A model generated the notes under the pieces. That model was not told the origin of the DNA. It did no database searches and saw only the letters and a program-made list of their open reading frames with translations. From Gonocerus acuteangulatus (Eukaryota > Arthropoda > Insecta > Hemiptera > Coreidae), in NCBI GenBank assembly GCA_946811695.1, contig OX328123.1, positions 13,688,662 through 13,752,661 of the forward strand: a DNA stretch of 64,000 bases, read 5' to 3'. A program made the position numbers and the translations under genes. Of the stretch, positions 1-9,642 are shown piece by piece (the stretch's first letter is position 1; every line of letters starts with the position of its first letter).

Positions 1-184
1 TATATTTATTTTTTTTACTTATAAGTTGTATTTTTTAGCTGAAGAAGGCTGCCAATGTGCAGCCGAAACGTCCAAATACAGATTTCTTCCTGAAAGTCTG
101 ACGTTTTTCTCCTAGCCGAATCCCAACCTTGTACGAATACCTTGTCTTCGTATCTCCATCTTCACTACATTCTTTGGTATATAC
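1..184 (+). repeat. Fragment of a hammerhead-like repeat element
   Basis: Shares its core and 3' block (AGCCGAATCCCAACC at 113-127) with the inverted element at 41751-42352, where the same block follows a GCCGAAACGT core. The ribozyme-like core is given separately at 39-104. The left end is cut by the window. Confidence 0.5.
39..104 (+). ncRNA. Hammerhead ribozyme-like core, copy 1
   Basis: CTGAAGA (CUGANGA box) at 39-45, a stem II hairpin at 46-64 (GGCTGC pairs with GCAGCC), and GAAA at 65-68. The ACGTC after it (68-72) pairs with GACGT at 100-104 as a possible stem III, followed by U-U at the expected cleavage site. The flanks pair only weakly as stem I, so activity is uncertain. Hammerheads are known from Penelope-like elements and retrozymes. 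Confidence 0.5.
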
Positions 185-238
185 AGGCACCAATGACCCT
201 AGTGGTTGAAGTGCCTTAAAATAAAAGAAAAAAAAAAT
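185..238 (+). repeat. SINE/LINE 3' tail fragment with A-rich end
   Basis: GGCACCAATGACCCTAGTGG, then a return strand AAGTGCC and an A-rich tail. It is the same kind of hairpin tail (GGCGYTAATGRCC ... GCGCC, then A-run) seen at 1021-1084, 13344-13390, 18940-18973, 23299-23360 and 42505-42545. Confidence 0.55.
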
Positions 239-336
239 GAACTCGTTAAAAAATAAAGTCGCTCTCGACTAGGAAAAAATTAGTAAGTACTTAAGTTCAA
301 AGTTATGAAGGTTAGGAACGCTAGCGTAAACAGAAA

Positions 337-455
337 TTTTTGAAAGTTATGAGGCAACCCGGAAGTACTGACTAAAGAAAATTTCAGTTCAAAAAATTTC
401 ATATTTCAGAACTCATAGTTCACGGTGGTTCATATATATATATATTTCTATTTTT
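337..455 (-). repeat. Family A Helentron-like fragment (degenerate 3' portion)
   Basis: Contains the A-family block running from the chromosomal equivalent of CCGGAAGTNCCGACTAGAAA through the GTTTCAGAACCC region to GGTGGTTCA and a (TA)n tract. Terminal hairpin and body are missing. Confidence 0.5.
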
Positions 456-589
456 TAAAAAAAATATATCCTGAGTGAAAATTGTAAATGTCCCATTAAA
501 TGTATTATAATGTTATTATATGACGTGTCCATGCGTCGAATACGAGTTTTTTTGGAAATAAAGGATAATCGATTCTATTCTAATTATAG

Positions 590-1051
590 TTGCGGAGGCC
601 CAGTAGCCAACAGTGTTGAGGCGTAAGCACTTAACACTCGCGCAGGCCAGGTGGCCGTGAGAGTAAAGGCGTGAGCACTTAATACTCCGTGCCAAGGATC
701 GTGGGTTCGATTCCCACTCGGGGTTGTGGCTGTTCTTTAGAAAAAAAGGAAAGGCATCAGCCCTATCCTGACTAGAAAAGGGTGGTAACCTATTGATAAC
801 CCGACCTAAAATTTTAAGTTAATTTTTATGAACGTTAAAATTTGACTAATGCTAGTTCCCAGGCAATATAAAGAGAAGCCTGCATTCTTTGCCTCCACAT
901 TTTGATTGCCTCTTTTTGCCCCTCACTCTCCCCTTCCCTAATCACATTGCAGATGTTCATCTACATACATCTCAGAAAATTACAGCTGACATGATTATGT
1001 AAAAAACATAAACATCTACTGGCGTTAATGACCTTAAAGGTTGACACGCCT

Positions 1052-1084
<33 letters not shown>
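590..1084 (+). repeat. tRNA-derived SINE with duplicated head and poly-A tail
   Basis: The head has a B box (GGGTTCGATTCCC near 700) and an A-box-like GGCCGTGAGAG. About 48 bp of the head occurs twice in tandem (592-641 and 642-692, each with GGCGTRAGCACTTAA). The middle carries GGGTGGTAACCTATTGATAA, shared with SINE pieces at 18910 and 58930. The 3' end is the hairpin tail GGCGTTAATGACC ... ACGCC followed by a run of about 29 A. RNA polymerase III transcription is expected for the family. No clear target duplication was found. Confidence 0.75.
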
Positions 1085-1086
<2 letters not shown>

Positions 1087-1921
1087 AAAAAATTTGGTAG
1101 CAAAGGATGTCATCGCTGTAATAAGTTCTTAAATACTCTTTAATAACCGTTTAAACAGGAGTTAATCAGAAAAAAGTTAATTTACATCAAAATGGCGTTA
1201 TTAAAATTAATTTGTAGAACATCAAATGTTAATTACAATGTTTCTTTCCTTTGAAATTAGTCCCTTTATCCATCAAAGCACAATTATAAAGGGCGATTCC
1301 CGGGGGTTTATGGAATTTTTAAGGTTGAGTTTTTTAATGAATTTCGAAGAGTATTACGTAGACTTGTTATCTACTAACGAGATGGTTGACCTTTTAAAGT
1401 TACAGGTTTACAGCTTTTTACAGATTTATTTTAAAATTATTGTATTCTACAGTCATTGTAAAGGTGACAGCTATTTATGAATTTGCTGAAACTGCGTCAT
1501 CTTGGCGTATTTCCATGTATTCCTTATTCATAGTGTGATTTGAAAACCTTAGAAACACTCGCTTTGCTCCCGAAACTCTCGCTATTTCAGTTGGTCACCT
1601 TGTTTTACTTTTATTAATTAATTTTAAAATTTTATTTAAAACTCGCTAGAGCAAAATCTTAAAGAAATACACAAAAAAATTGTCATTTTGTGTCTTCATC
1701 TTCATTAATAATAAAAGCGCCCCTATACAAAAACATCCTCCAATAATAACAAGTTGTATAACTTAGAAGAAAACAACCCACCTATTATAACAAAGCAGAG
1801 ACCCGATACAGCTGGTCAACGCCCCAAGTGGTAACTTTGCCAAGCTCCGTTTGGCGGCTGAATTAAATTTAAACATGTTTGTTCAGTATTTTTGCGATGT
1901 TTCTTGTATAGTATAAACTAG
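1085..1921. other. AT-rich intronic sequence, nothing recognised
   Basis: No conserved reading frame, TIR pair or repeat family was recognised. Short open frames here (for example 1226-1480) have no recognisable motif. Confidence 0.4.
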
Positions 1922-2557
1922 TTGTGTATAGTATCAGCTAGGCAAAAATACTGGACAAACATACAAAACAACAAACTGAGAGAAATCAAAAATACTATCT
2001 ACGAATGGAGCTCAAGTAGCCGAAGAAATATACGAGAAGAGGTTATACTATGCAGATTACGGATAGGACACACTTCACTAACTCACTCTTATTTAATGAC
2101 AAAATCAGGAATCACGACGATACAGGAGTTCAATGAACTAGTTCACAAGGCTGCTGAATTTTCTATCCCCAAAACAAATACCGTACAGAAACACATTCCT
2201 GTCCCTTGGTGGAACGAAAAGAGCAAACAGGCAGTGAAAGAAAAGCGTAATGCTCTTAACAAGTTCAGGAAATATCCATCTACTGAGTTTCTAGTAAAGT
2301 TTAAAAAAGCCAAAGCTGTATGCAGGCACATTATTAATTATTTAATGACAAATAAAGAACAACCCATTTGCAGACAATGTAACGTACCAATGACAGTGAA
2401 ACACTTACTAACGGAATGCAGAACACGAGCACAACTAAAATTACCTTACAACTTACAGGAACTACTGACAGAACGTAGCCCCTTGATTAACGATATATTA
2501 ACTTTTTTCAAAACAGTACAACTATTAATGCTCAGCACCAAATTGCTGATGAAATGA
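1922..2557 (+). pseudogene. LINE ORF2 C-terminal fragment carrying an inserted ORF2 linker segment
   Basis: The frame stays open for 211 codons but is a mosaic. The outer parts read NKLREIKNTIYEWSSSSRRN, then EEVILCRLRIGHTSLTHSYL, and further on CRQCNVPMTVKHLLTEC, the C-terminal region after the reverse transcriptase in Jockey/I-type LINEs. Between them lie 234 bp (2104-2337) encoding a different LINE part: SIPKTNTVQKHIPVPWWNEK and the KRNALNKFRKYPST segment, typical of the stretch between endonuclease and reverse transcriptase. The insert is bounded by a 15-bp direct repeat, TTATTTAATGACAAA, at 2089-2103 and 2338-2352. Period and insert are multiples of three, so the frame survives. There is no start context, no upstream reverse transcriptase and no sign that this is translated. 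A minus-strand relative is at 38245-38945. Confidence 0.75.
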
Positions 2558-2840
2558 ACATATATATAGAAGAGGTTGATGAGGAAATAGTGCTGAACAT
2601 ATAGGTGCCTATTATTGAGGCTAAATGAACAACTATATAGAGTGATAGAAAAAAAAATGGAATTATTTATTTTGAAAGCATAAGAAAAAAAATATCTCCT
2701 TGTGGAGCAGGCACTGATTAGTATGTTAGATTTGAAAATAAAACAAAAAATATTAACTTCTGTGCGGATGAAAATAATGAAAATACAAGCATGAATAGTA
2801 GATGGTCGGGCGAATAGTGGCCGCTGAGGGTAAAGAAACA

Positions 2841-4057
2841 GTCCGTCACGCAGGAGCTGCATAACTAAGCACTTTCCTCAGAATTTGGGTAGTGTAGATT
2901 GCTTTCCAGAACAATTTGCTTAAAATATCCTACATAAATAAAATAAAAACATGAATAGTTCTCTTTTAAATTTGTAATGAGTAACTGATCAATTAATAAT
3001 TTGCTTCCAGAGTTATGTTTACACATGGTACCTATTACACTTCGTAATAAATACAAAAAACCTCATATTATCGTATTTTGATCTAACGCAGGAACAGGAT
3101 ACAGTCACTCTAGTGGTAGAAAGCGCTCCTTGCGGCGGCTTTGTGAACCTACGTCTGACGGGATTTTCTATTGAAATATATTACAAATTAAACCCCCGCT
3201 TTCCGATTGACCGATTCAGCTCATTTCTACAACACTTCTTTCTCATGAGTTACCCACGACGTATACCGCGTTTCGTTACAATACAGCAGAAATTACGACC
3301 GGTATGAGTATATTAAGAATTTGGGTCAGGAGTAAACCCCCCCTTCTAATGAACCGATTTAGTTTATTTTTACAACGCATATTTACCTGTAGATTACCAC
3401 TACGAATGCCGAGTTTCGTCGAAATATACCAAAAATCACTGCTGGTAGTGGCGAATTGGTATTGTGGGTCCGGAGTAAACCCCCCCTCCTAATGAACCGA
3501 TTTAGTTTATTTTTACAACAGTTATTTACCTGTGGATTACCACTACGAATACCGAGTTCCGTTGAAATATACCAAAAATCACGGCTGGTAGTGGCGAATT
3601 GGTATTGTGGGTCCGGAGTAAACCCCCCCTTCTAATGAACCGATTTAGTTCATTTTTATATCTCACTTTTCTCTCTATATTACCACTACGAATACCAAGT
3701 TTCGTTGAAATATAACAAATATTACGGCTGACATAGTCAAATTAGTGTTTTGGGTTCGGGGTAAACCCCCCCTTCCGGTGGACCGACTTTGGTGGTTAAC
3801 GAACTCGTTCAATCGTTTGCTAATTGAATGCTATATTCCAAGTTTCGTGACGAAAAAACAAAAACTCTGGCCGCTATCGTGTTAACAGACACATATATAT
3901 ATATATATGCATATATATATATAGATATATATAAATTTTAACGGGGGTCATTTTCGGTGTCTACTAGGTAGGATCGATAAAGATTTGAAGAAATTTTTCA
4001 AAAATTCCGTCATGAGTCCAACCTCAATAGCTACTTTCCTTCGGAGGAAAGTGCTAA
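2841..4057 (+). mobile_element. Family B Helentron-like element, near full length
   Basis: The 5' end is GTCCGTCACGCAGGAGCTGC, followed by the subterminal repeat AGCACTTTCCTC. The body holds four or five degenerate units of about 143 bp (starts near 3208, 3351, 3494, 3637, 3781), each with an ACCGATTTAG-like start and a CGAAATATA...AATYACGGCTG segment. A (TA)n tract lies at 3893-3925. The 3' end is a hairpin (CTTTCCTTCGGAGGAAAG) closing on GTGCTAAAA, whose GAGGAAAGTGCT is the inverse of the 5' subterminal repeat. No long ORF: non-autonomous. Confidence 0.8.
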
Positions 4058-4888
4058 AAGGTTATAGTCTCGCTTATCTGGTAGATGCTGCGTCTTCCCT
4101 GTAGCCGCTGACGCCAGGTTGAAAATTGGAGCTTGACGGGGCATCGAAGAAGGTGTACCTCCAGAGGATGGAGGCAGCAAGAGAAAAAAATGCTCCTAAG
4201 GGCCTCAAGCACGTGCTGTTCCTCAGGGACTCAAGGCTGGACTGCCTTAGGGCGGGCAGCTCGCAAATCGGCGCCTTTTCTGTCCTGGGCCCGTAAGGTG
4301 CTGCCCTCATTAGAAGATTGCATCGTGAGGTGGCGAACTCTCTAGGCTCGAGGGGAAACCATAGAAGAGATAGTGGTGATCCGCAAGAGGATTAAGGGTT
4401 GGCTGATAACCGCCTCCGGGCTTGTATCTCAGCTGCCTGACTATTCCCCTATACCTAGACGCTATGATATTTACGATAAAATAATTGAATAAAAACGCAC
4501 AAAAAGTTGATTCCAGGATAAAATTTGGTATAATAATAATCTGATTTCAATGAAGACGTAATATTCATCAATTTATTACTATTCAAATTTACTTGGCCAT
4601 TAATGGACGACCACAAAAATGTAGCGTTATCCATGACCCAATAAATAATTAAATAATGTTAGTAGTTTTAGTCATATTTATGTAAATATAGTAACTACAG
4701 TGTAAATAGCAATACTGCAAATAATGTTTAGCTCTTAATTCTGTACACAAATCTACGACAGTTTATTTTATGTTCTCTTAACACTTTTGTAGTATTTAGT
4801 TTAGTTCTATAAGTTTGTATTTTTGTAAAAATCTGTATTTGTTCTAGTTTAATAAAGAGCAGTCGCCGTCGTTGCGAAGCTCTTAAAA

Positions 4889-4919
<31 letters not shown>
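4058..4919 (+). mobile_element. 3' end of a non-LTR retrotransposon with poly-A tail
   Basis: Richer in GC at 4070-4440 than its surroundings, then an AT-rich 3' UTR ending in AATAAA-like signals and about 23 A (4897-4919). It is inserted at the end of the B element on its left and abuts another B fragment on its right. I did not recognise the protein family in its short frames (4133-4345), so the clade is open. Confidence 0.5.
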
Positions 4920-5110
4920 CTAAGCATAGTATTAGGTAAACCTCCCCTTCCGATAGACCGATTTACAACACTTTTTTTCTCTTCAGATACTCATGGCGTG
5001 TACAGAGTTTCGTTGCAGTACAGCAAAAATTACGACCGATAAGAGCAAATTAGTCATTTTGGCCCGTAGCAAACACCCTTCTAATAAACCGATTTAGTTT
5101 ATTTTTTAGA
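4920..5110 (+). repeat. Family B body fragment
   Basis: Contains the CCCCTTCCGATAGACCGATT start of a body unit, the TTTCGTTGCAGTACAGCAAA segment and the beginning of a second unit, without terminal structures. Confidence 0.65.
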
Positions 5111-5403
5111 TTGTTCTCTCAATAGATAGATTTTTTCGAAAAGTGTTAAAAATAGATGTTCGGGGCTAAAATAGTCCTATTGTGTATATTAGTCGAATGC
5201 GATAGTGTCTATTGATGGAAAACCGCACAATCTCTCTATTTCCAGACTTTCGCTAAATTTAAGGACGGGGGCGTTGGTGTCTAGGTTTCTGGACAGATTC
5301 ATTATTCTCCTTCAAGCATTTAAAAAAAAAACGCGGGAAAAGTGATAAACATGTTCAAAGGAACGAATCCGATATATTTGGAAATGTCTATAGATTCAAT
5401 ACC
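5111..5403. other. Unassigned intronic sequence
   Basis: No coding frame or repeat recognised. Confidence 0.35.
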
Positions 5404-5526
5404 TTTTTAGCGCGTTTCTTCCGTTCCTCCATAGGGAGGAACCCGCCGAAGGTGCCAACTAGAAAATTTCACATTCCTTACCCATGGATCACGAAAATAA
5501 CGGTGGTTCAAACATGTATGCGTTTA

Positions 5527-5578
<52 letters not shown>

Positions 5579-5637
5579 CATACACACAAACAAAAATTTT
5601 CCCACTAAGGAGGAACGGAGGAAAAGCGCTAAAAATA
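5404..5637. mobile_element. Mini-element with two inverted family-A-type 3' ends
   Basis: The left edge reads TTTTTAGCGCGTTTCTTCCG then TTCCTCCATAGGGAGG, an A-family 3' terminus read inward. The right edge reads GGAGGAACGGAGGAAAAGCG then CTAAAAA, its reverse complement. Between them are the A-family GTGCCAACTAGAAAATTTC and GGTGGTTCAAA blocks and a (TA)n tract. The result is a 234-bp palindromic unit with two 3' ends and no 5' end. Confidence 0.65.
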
Positions 5638-5904
5638 AGTAGACCTTACAATAACACAAACGTCGGATCGAATGTAAAGGGAAACTATATGAAGCTAAAA
5701 TAGACTAAATTATAAAGAATGTAGTAAATATATCCATATAAAACAAAAGAACTAATTGCAAATGAGTAACAAATTGAGTATATACAAAAAATATACCATA
5801 TGATTCTAAAACAAAACAAATCTGAATAAAAAACAAACAATAAAATAAAATCTTTTGAACAAATACTAACAGACATGCCTTGACTTGCCTTATCAACACA
5901 CACA

Positions 5905-5956
<52 letters not shown>

Positions 5957-6026
5957 GATAGATACTTAGTTTTAAGTTGATACACCGAAAAGCATATAAA
6001 TATTTATATGAACTATATATGTATAG
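5638..6026. other. Unassigned AT-rich sequence with a (TA)n tract
   Basis: A CA-rich stretch followed by (TA)n at about 5911-5953. Otherwise nothing recognised; open frames here come from the microsatellite. Confidence 0.35.
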
Positions 6027-6848
6027 CATTTCCAAGTCTATTTGAACCTTTTCCAAGTCAAATGTAACCTTTTCCAAATCAAATGTAACCCTTTCCAAAT
6101 CAGTTGAAACCCTTTCCAAAAGAAATGTAACGCCTTACAATTCAATTGTCACCCTTTGTATTTAAATTGTAACCGTTTCGATTTCAATTGTCACCCTTGA
6201 AATTTCTTGCTATATTATTTTTATTTTTTAATATTTTTTTTTTTTTAGTTTCAAAACTATTATTGGGACAAAACATTAGACGAATGAAAATGAAATGAGT
6301 ACAATTTTCGAAAATCAATGATTTTTCAGTTATAATGAAGGGTGAAAAAAAAAAAATATTTATTTTCAATTTTTTAAAAATCAATACTCATACTTTATTC
6401 TTACAAGCGAGAATTTTTAGATCAAAATTTTAAAATAATTGTTATTAGCAAAACTTTTATTTAAAAATGTCAAGAGATTTTTTATAAAAAAATTCTAGCC
6501 TGTAGAAATTCGAATAAAATTTTTAAATAACTATTTGAAAACAATTTTATAGATAGAATTCTGATTTAACTGTTAAAAATGATTTTTTTTTTTCAAAATA
6601 GTGATAACACTTTCGGTCCCTGAAATTTTCAAGGGTGACAATTGAAATGGAAACGGTTACAATTGAAATAAAAAGGGGGACAATTGTGTTGTAAAGGGTT
6701 ACATTTGTTTTGGAAAGGGTTTCAACTGATTTGGAAAGGGTTACATTTGAATTGGAAAGGGTTTCTGATAACTTGGAAACGGTGACATTTGATTTGGAAA
6801 AGGTTACAGTTGATTTGGAAAAGGTTCAAATAGACTTGGAAATGCTAA
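6027..6848. mobile_element. Foldback element with tandem 21-23 bp arm repeats
   Basis: The arms (6027-6197 and 6619-6848) are inverted copies built of about eight degenerate units of the form GGAAAAGGTTACATTTGATTT. The ends match as AGCATTTCCAAGTCTATTTG and its complement. The spacer (6198-6618) is AT-rich without coding sense. The right end stops 18 bp from the channel exon at 6867. Confidence 0.75.
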
Positions 6849-6866
6849 ATTTAGAAAATTACTTAC

Positions 6867-6935
6867 CAGTACATGTGCCCATCCAGACATCAATAGCTTT
6901 TACGTAGCTCACCTGAGGAAGTCCACTTTGAATAC
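6867..6935 (-). CDS. Cys-loop chloride channel exon: M2-M3 loop and start of M3
   Basis: A 69-bp exon with 22 whole codons reading IQSGLPQVSYVKAIDVWMGT then CT, followed by a split Gly. The LP-x-VSY-x-KAIDVWM motif is the M2-M3 linker that couples agonist binding to pore opening in anion channels of this superfamily, and VWMGTCT starts M3. Both split codons fit the 192-bp exon and a further exon beyond it. Acceptor TTGTTTCAG and donor GTAAGTAATT are strong. The right end of a foldback element (6027-6848) lies 18 bp from the exon edge on the donor side. I looked for the next exon, carrying the rest of M3, between 1 and 6866 and did not find it. Confidence 0.93.
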
Positions 6936-7112
6936 CTGAAACAATTGAATTTTTAAAGATAATATTTCTTAGAGATCTGCAGATCATTGTGTGGGCTATC
7001 ATTTTATAGTGTTTTTCAGCTAGTTGCTTTCAATTTTCATTAATAAATACGTTTTTTTATTTATTAATTTAATTGTATTTAGTTAATAACACAGCCACAC
7101 ATATAAAAAAAA

Positions 7113-7830
7113 GTCCGTCACGCAGGAGCTGCATAACTAAGCACTTTCCTCAGAATTTGGGTAGTGTAGACTGCTTTCCAGAACAATTTGCTTAAAATAT
7201 CCTACATAAATAAAATAAAAACATGAACAGTTCTCTTTTAATTTAATTTTAATTGTAATTAATTTGCTTCCAGAGTTATGTTTACACATGGTAACTACTA
7301 CACTACTTAATAAATACAAAAAACCTCATATTTTCGTCTTTTGATCTGACGCAGGAACAGGATACAGTCCATCTAGTTGTAGAGAGCGGTCCTTGCGGCG
7401 GCCTTGCGAACCTAATTCTATTGAAATATATTACAAAGTAAAACCCCCTTTCCGATTGACCGATTTAGCTCATTTTTACAACACTTCTTTCCCATGAGTT
7501 ACCCAGGACGTATACGGCGTTTCGTTACAATACAGCAGCAATTACGACCGGTATGAGTATATCAGTAATTTGGGTCCGGAGTAAACCTCCCCTCCTAATG
7601 AATCGATTTAGTTTATTTATACAACACATTTTTACCTCTAGATTACCACTACGAATACCGAGTTTCGTCGAAATATAACAAAAATCACGGCTGCTAGTGG
7701 CGAATTGGTATTGTGGGTCCGATGTAAACCCCCTCCCCCCTCCTAATGAACCGATTTAGTTTATTTTTACATCTCATTTTTCTCTCTAGATTGCCTTATA
7801 TATATATATATATATATATATAGCTATAAA
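7113..7830 (+). mobile_element. Family B Helentron-like element, 3' truncated
   Basis: Begins GTCCGTCACGCAGGAGCTGC with the AGCACTTTCCTC subterminal repeat and carries three body units. It breaks off in a (TA)n tract at 7798-7821 and lacks the 3' hairpin. Confidence 0.75.
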
Positions 7831-8609
7831 GGGGTAAAGTGACAATTGTGGACGCACAAGTTGTTATTGGGAACACCGATCTGGATTTGAGCACCGGGAG
7901 AAGTGTCGGAAATACGGGAGACTTGTTTTCCGTTAGGCGGTGGGGCGAATGTTTGGCGTGCCTGTCACCGACGTGGAGGTAAAGCCGTGTACATTGAGGT
8001 GGAGCAATGCTTCTGCCAAGAGTTTGAAGGAACTTGGCGTTCCAATGGCAGTTCTGAGAAGCATTACCTTGCTGGTATTAAAGGGCTCCTGCATCATCTT
8101 CAGTCGATGGAGGACACTCCTCGCCGGGGCGGGCCGTTGAGGATCGTCTGCATGTAATTATTTATTAATTGTGTTTTCTGTTTACATAGTTATTCTATTG
8201 TTTTAGTTGTGCTTTATCTTAATTTGATGTGGGTGACTTGATTAGGATACCTCCATCTAGTTATATGAACATTGTTATATTGGACGAAGTTAAAGGAATA
8301 AGAGATCATTTGGCTGTACTGACTTACTGTTAAACTATTATTATATTTTATCTTATAGTACTGTAGTAATCTTGTATTTCATCAGTTATTATGAGTTATG
8401 TTTTATTTCTCATTAAGTTTTTGTTTAAATTGTGGCTGTATAAAATAAATTTAAGGTCTCACAGCAACTAGGCTTGGAATTGCAAACCTTAAAGGCGAAC
8501 GAGGCGAAGGAGACGCCCAATTGTTAAATTGACCCATATGTAATTATGTAATATTGACGATTTGTATAGAAGTGCATTGTATCTCCTAATAAATAAAAAT
8601 AAAAAATAA

Positions 8610-8620
<11 letters not shown>
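7831..8620 (+). mobile_element. Probable LINE 3' region with A-rich end
   Basis: A GC-richer block (7900-8150) with short open frames, then an AT-rich tail ending in repeated AATAAA-like motifs (8588-8615) before a (TA)n tract. The arrangement matches the LINE 3' end at 4058-4919. The protein clade is not recognised. Confidence 0.4.
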
Positions 8621-8653
<33 letters not shown>

Positions 8654-8654
8654 G

Positions 8655-8860
8655 TGCGATGTCAATCAGGTTCTAATTAGGCGATGTCAATCGGAGAAAT
8701 AAGTGCTTAAAACTTTAAAGTAATTGATTTCGTTTACTCGAACGGTTCTTTTTGTCTGTTTTATTCCTTGTTATTTTTAAATTGCTTGTAGTCGGATAAT
8801 GTATTTGACAATAAAACAGATTAAGTAAAATAAGAAGATCAATTTACTGTTTAAAATGTA
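8655..8860 (-). repeat. Family A body block
   Basis: Carries GCGATGTCAATCGGAGAAAT, AAGTGCTTAAAACTTTAAAG and the CAATAAAACAGATTAAGTA segment that ends each roughly 330-bp A-family body block. No terminal structures. Confidence 0.65.
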
Positions 8861-8916
8861 GCGTTCAAAGAGAGAGATCCTAAGGCTTTCCAAATGCCTC
8901 TGAGCGGAGGCCTTTC

Positions 8917-8953
8917 TCGCGATGTTCCTTTTTCTTTGTCAGGAACATCGCGA
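8917..8953. repeat. Perfect 13-bp inverted repeat (hairpin)
   Basis: TCGCGATGTTCCT (8917-8929) and its exact complement (8941-8953) enclose an 11-nt T-rich loop. It lies in the 2.7-kb channel intron; no promoter or terminator role can be claimed. Confidence 0.7.
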
Positions 8954-9204
8954 ACTAATTGTAAAAGACTCACTTTTCTCACTAACATAAGCAGAGCTTT
9001 TTCAAAAACAAAAGTTAATTCACTGTTGAAGGTTACTTTACTCCCAGCAAGAACCAAAGCAATTGGTCATCGGTATCCTCCAATAGGAAGGCAAAGGAGT
9101 TATGCGCATGCGCTGAATCACTGATACAATCACTACTGCTACTTCAAAAGTAACTGGACGTGGTCTTCGCAAAAAGACCCGAGAAAGAAAATTTCTTGTA
9201 AGTT

Positions 9205-9629
9205 TCAGGACCTTGGAAGAGTAAGGGCGAATCACGAATTCCGGATGTTAGGAAATTGAATTCAAAGTTCTAGAAGAGCTTCAGGATAGCAAAGGCCAAT
9301 GTTTACTCTATGTAATGCTGATTCATAAACCTGATTGAAAAAGTATGCAATTGACATTCAATGTTTTAATTACAATTTTTACGTATGATTTAAGGGTAAC
9401 AACATGCTAGGAGGGATATATCAGACCTGGGATTCGCCCTTTAAATAGGACATTGAATTTTTCATGATGATGGTGCTATTCAATTTAATCTGAAACTGTG
9501 ACAGAACTCAAGGCGAACCAGAGAACAAGGCGAAGCGTTTTGTTACCTACATCTTTCTGAATCAGAAAATAAAATAATAAAAAAAAAAGTAGATTTTTCT
9601 GATTCGCCCTAACTCTTCCAAGATCCTGA
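9205..9629 (+). mobile_element. Tc1/mariner-like MITE, copy 1 (TA flanked)
   Basis: 425 bp with TIRs of about 29 bp (TCAGGACCTTGGAAGAGTAA, then GGGCGAATC), ending at a TA (9630-9631). A second copy in the opposite orientation is at 56696-57116. No coding sequence. The right end is 13 bp from the channel exon at 9643. Confidence 0.8.
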
Positions 9630-9642
9630 TATGTCGACTGAC

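Noticed and set aside
1..6866. The next channel exon (rest of M3)
   Set aside because: I searched for a phase-matched exon with an FVF..LLE..LVN-like stretch and found none; it probably lies before the window.
6710..6907. Coiled-coil-like repeated peptide (LERVTFDLEKV type), also at 5685-6119
   Set aside because: Produced by the tandem units of the foldback arms in both orientations; no start context or conservation to suggest a protein.
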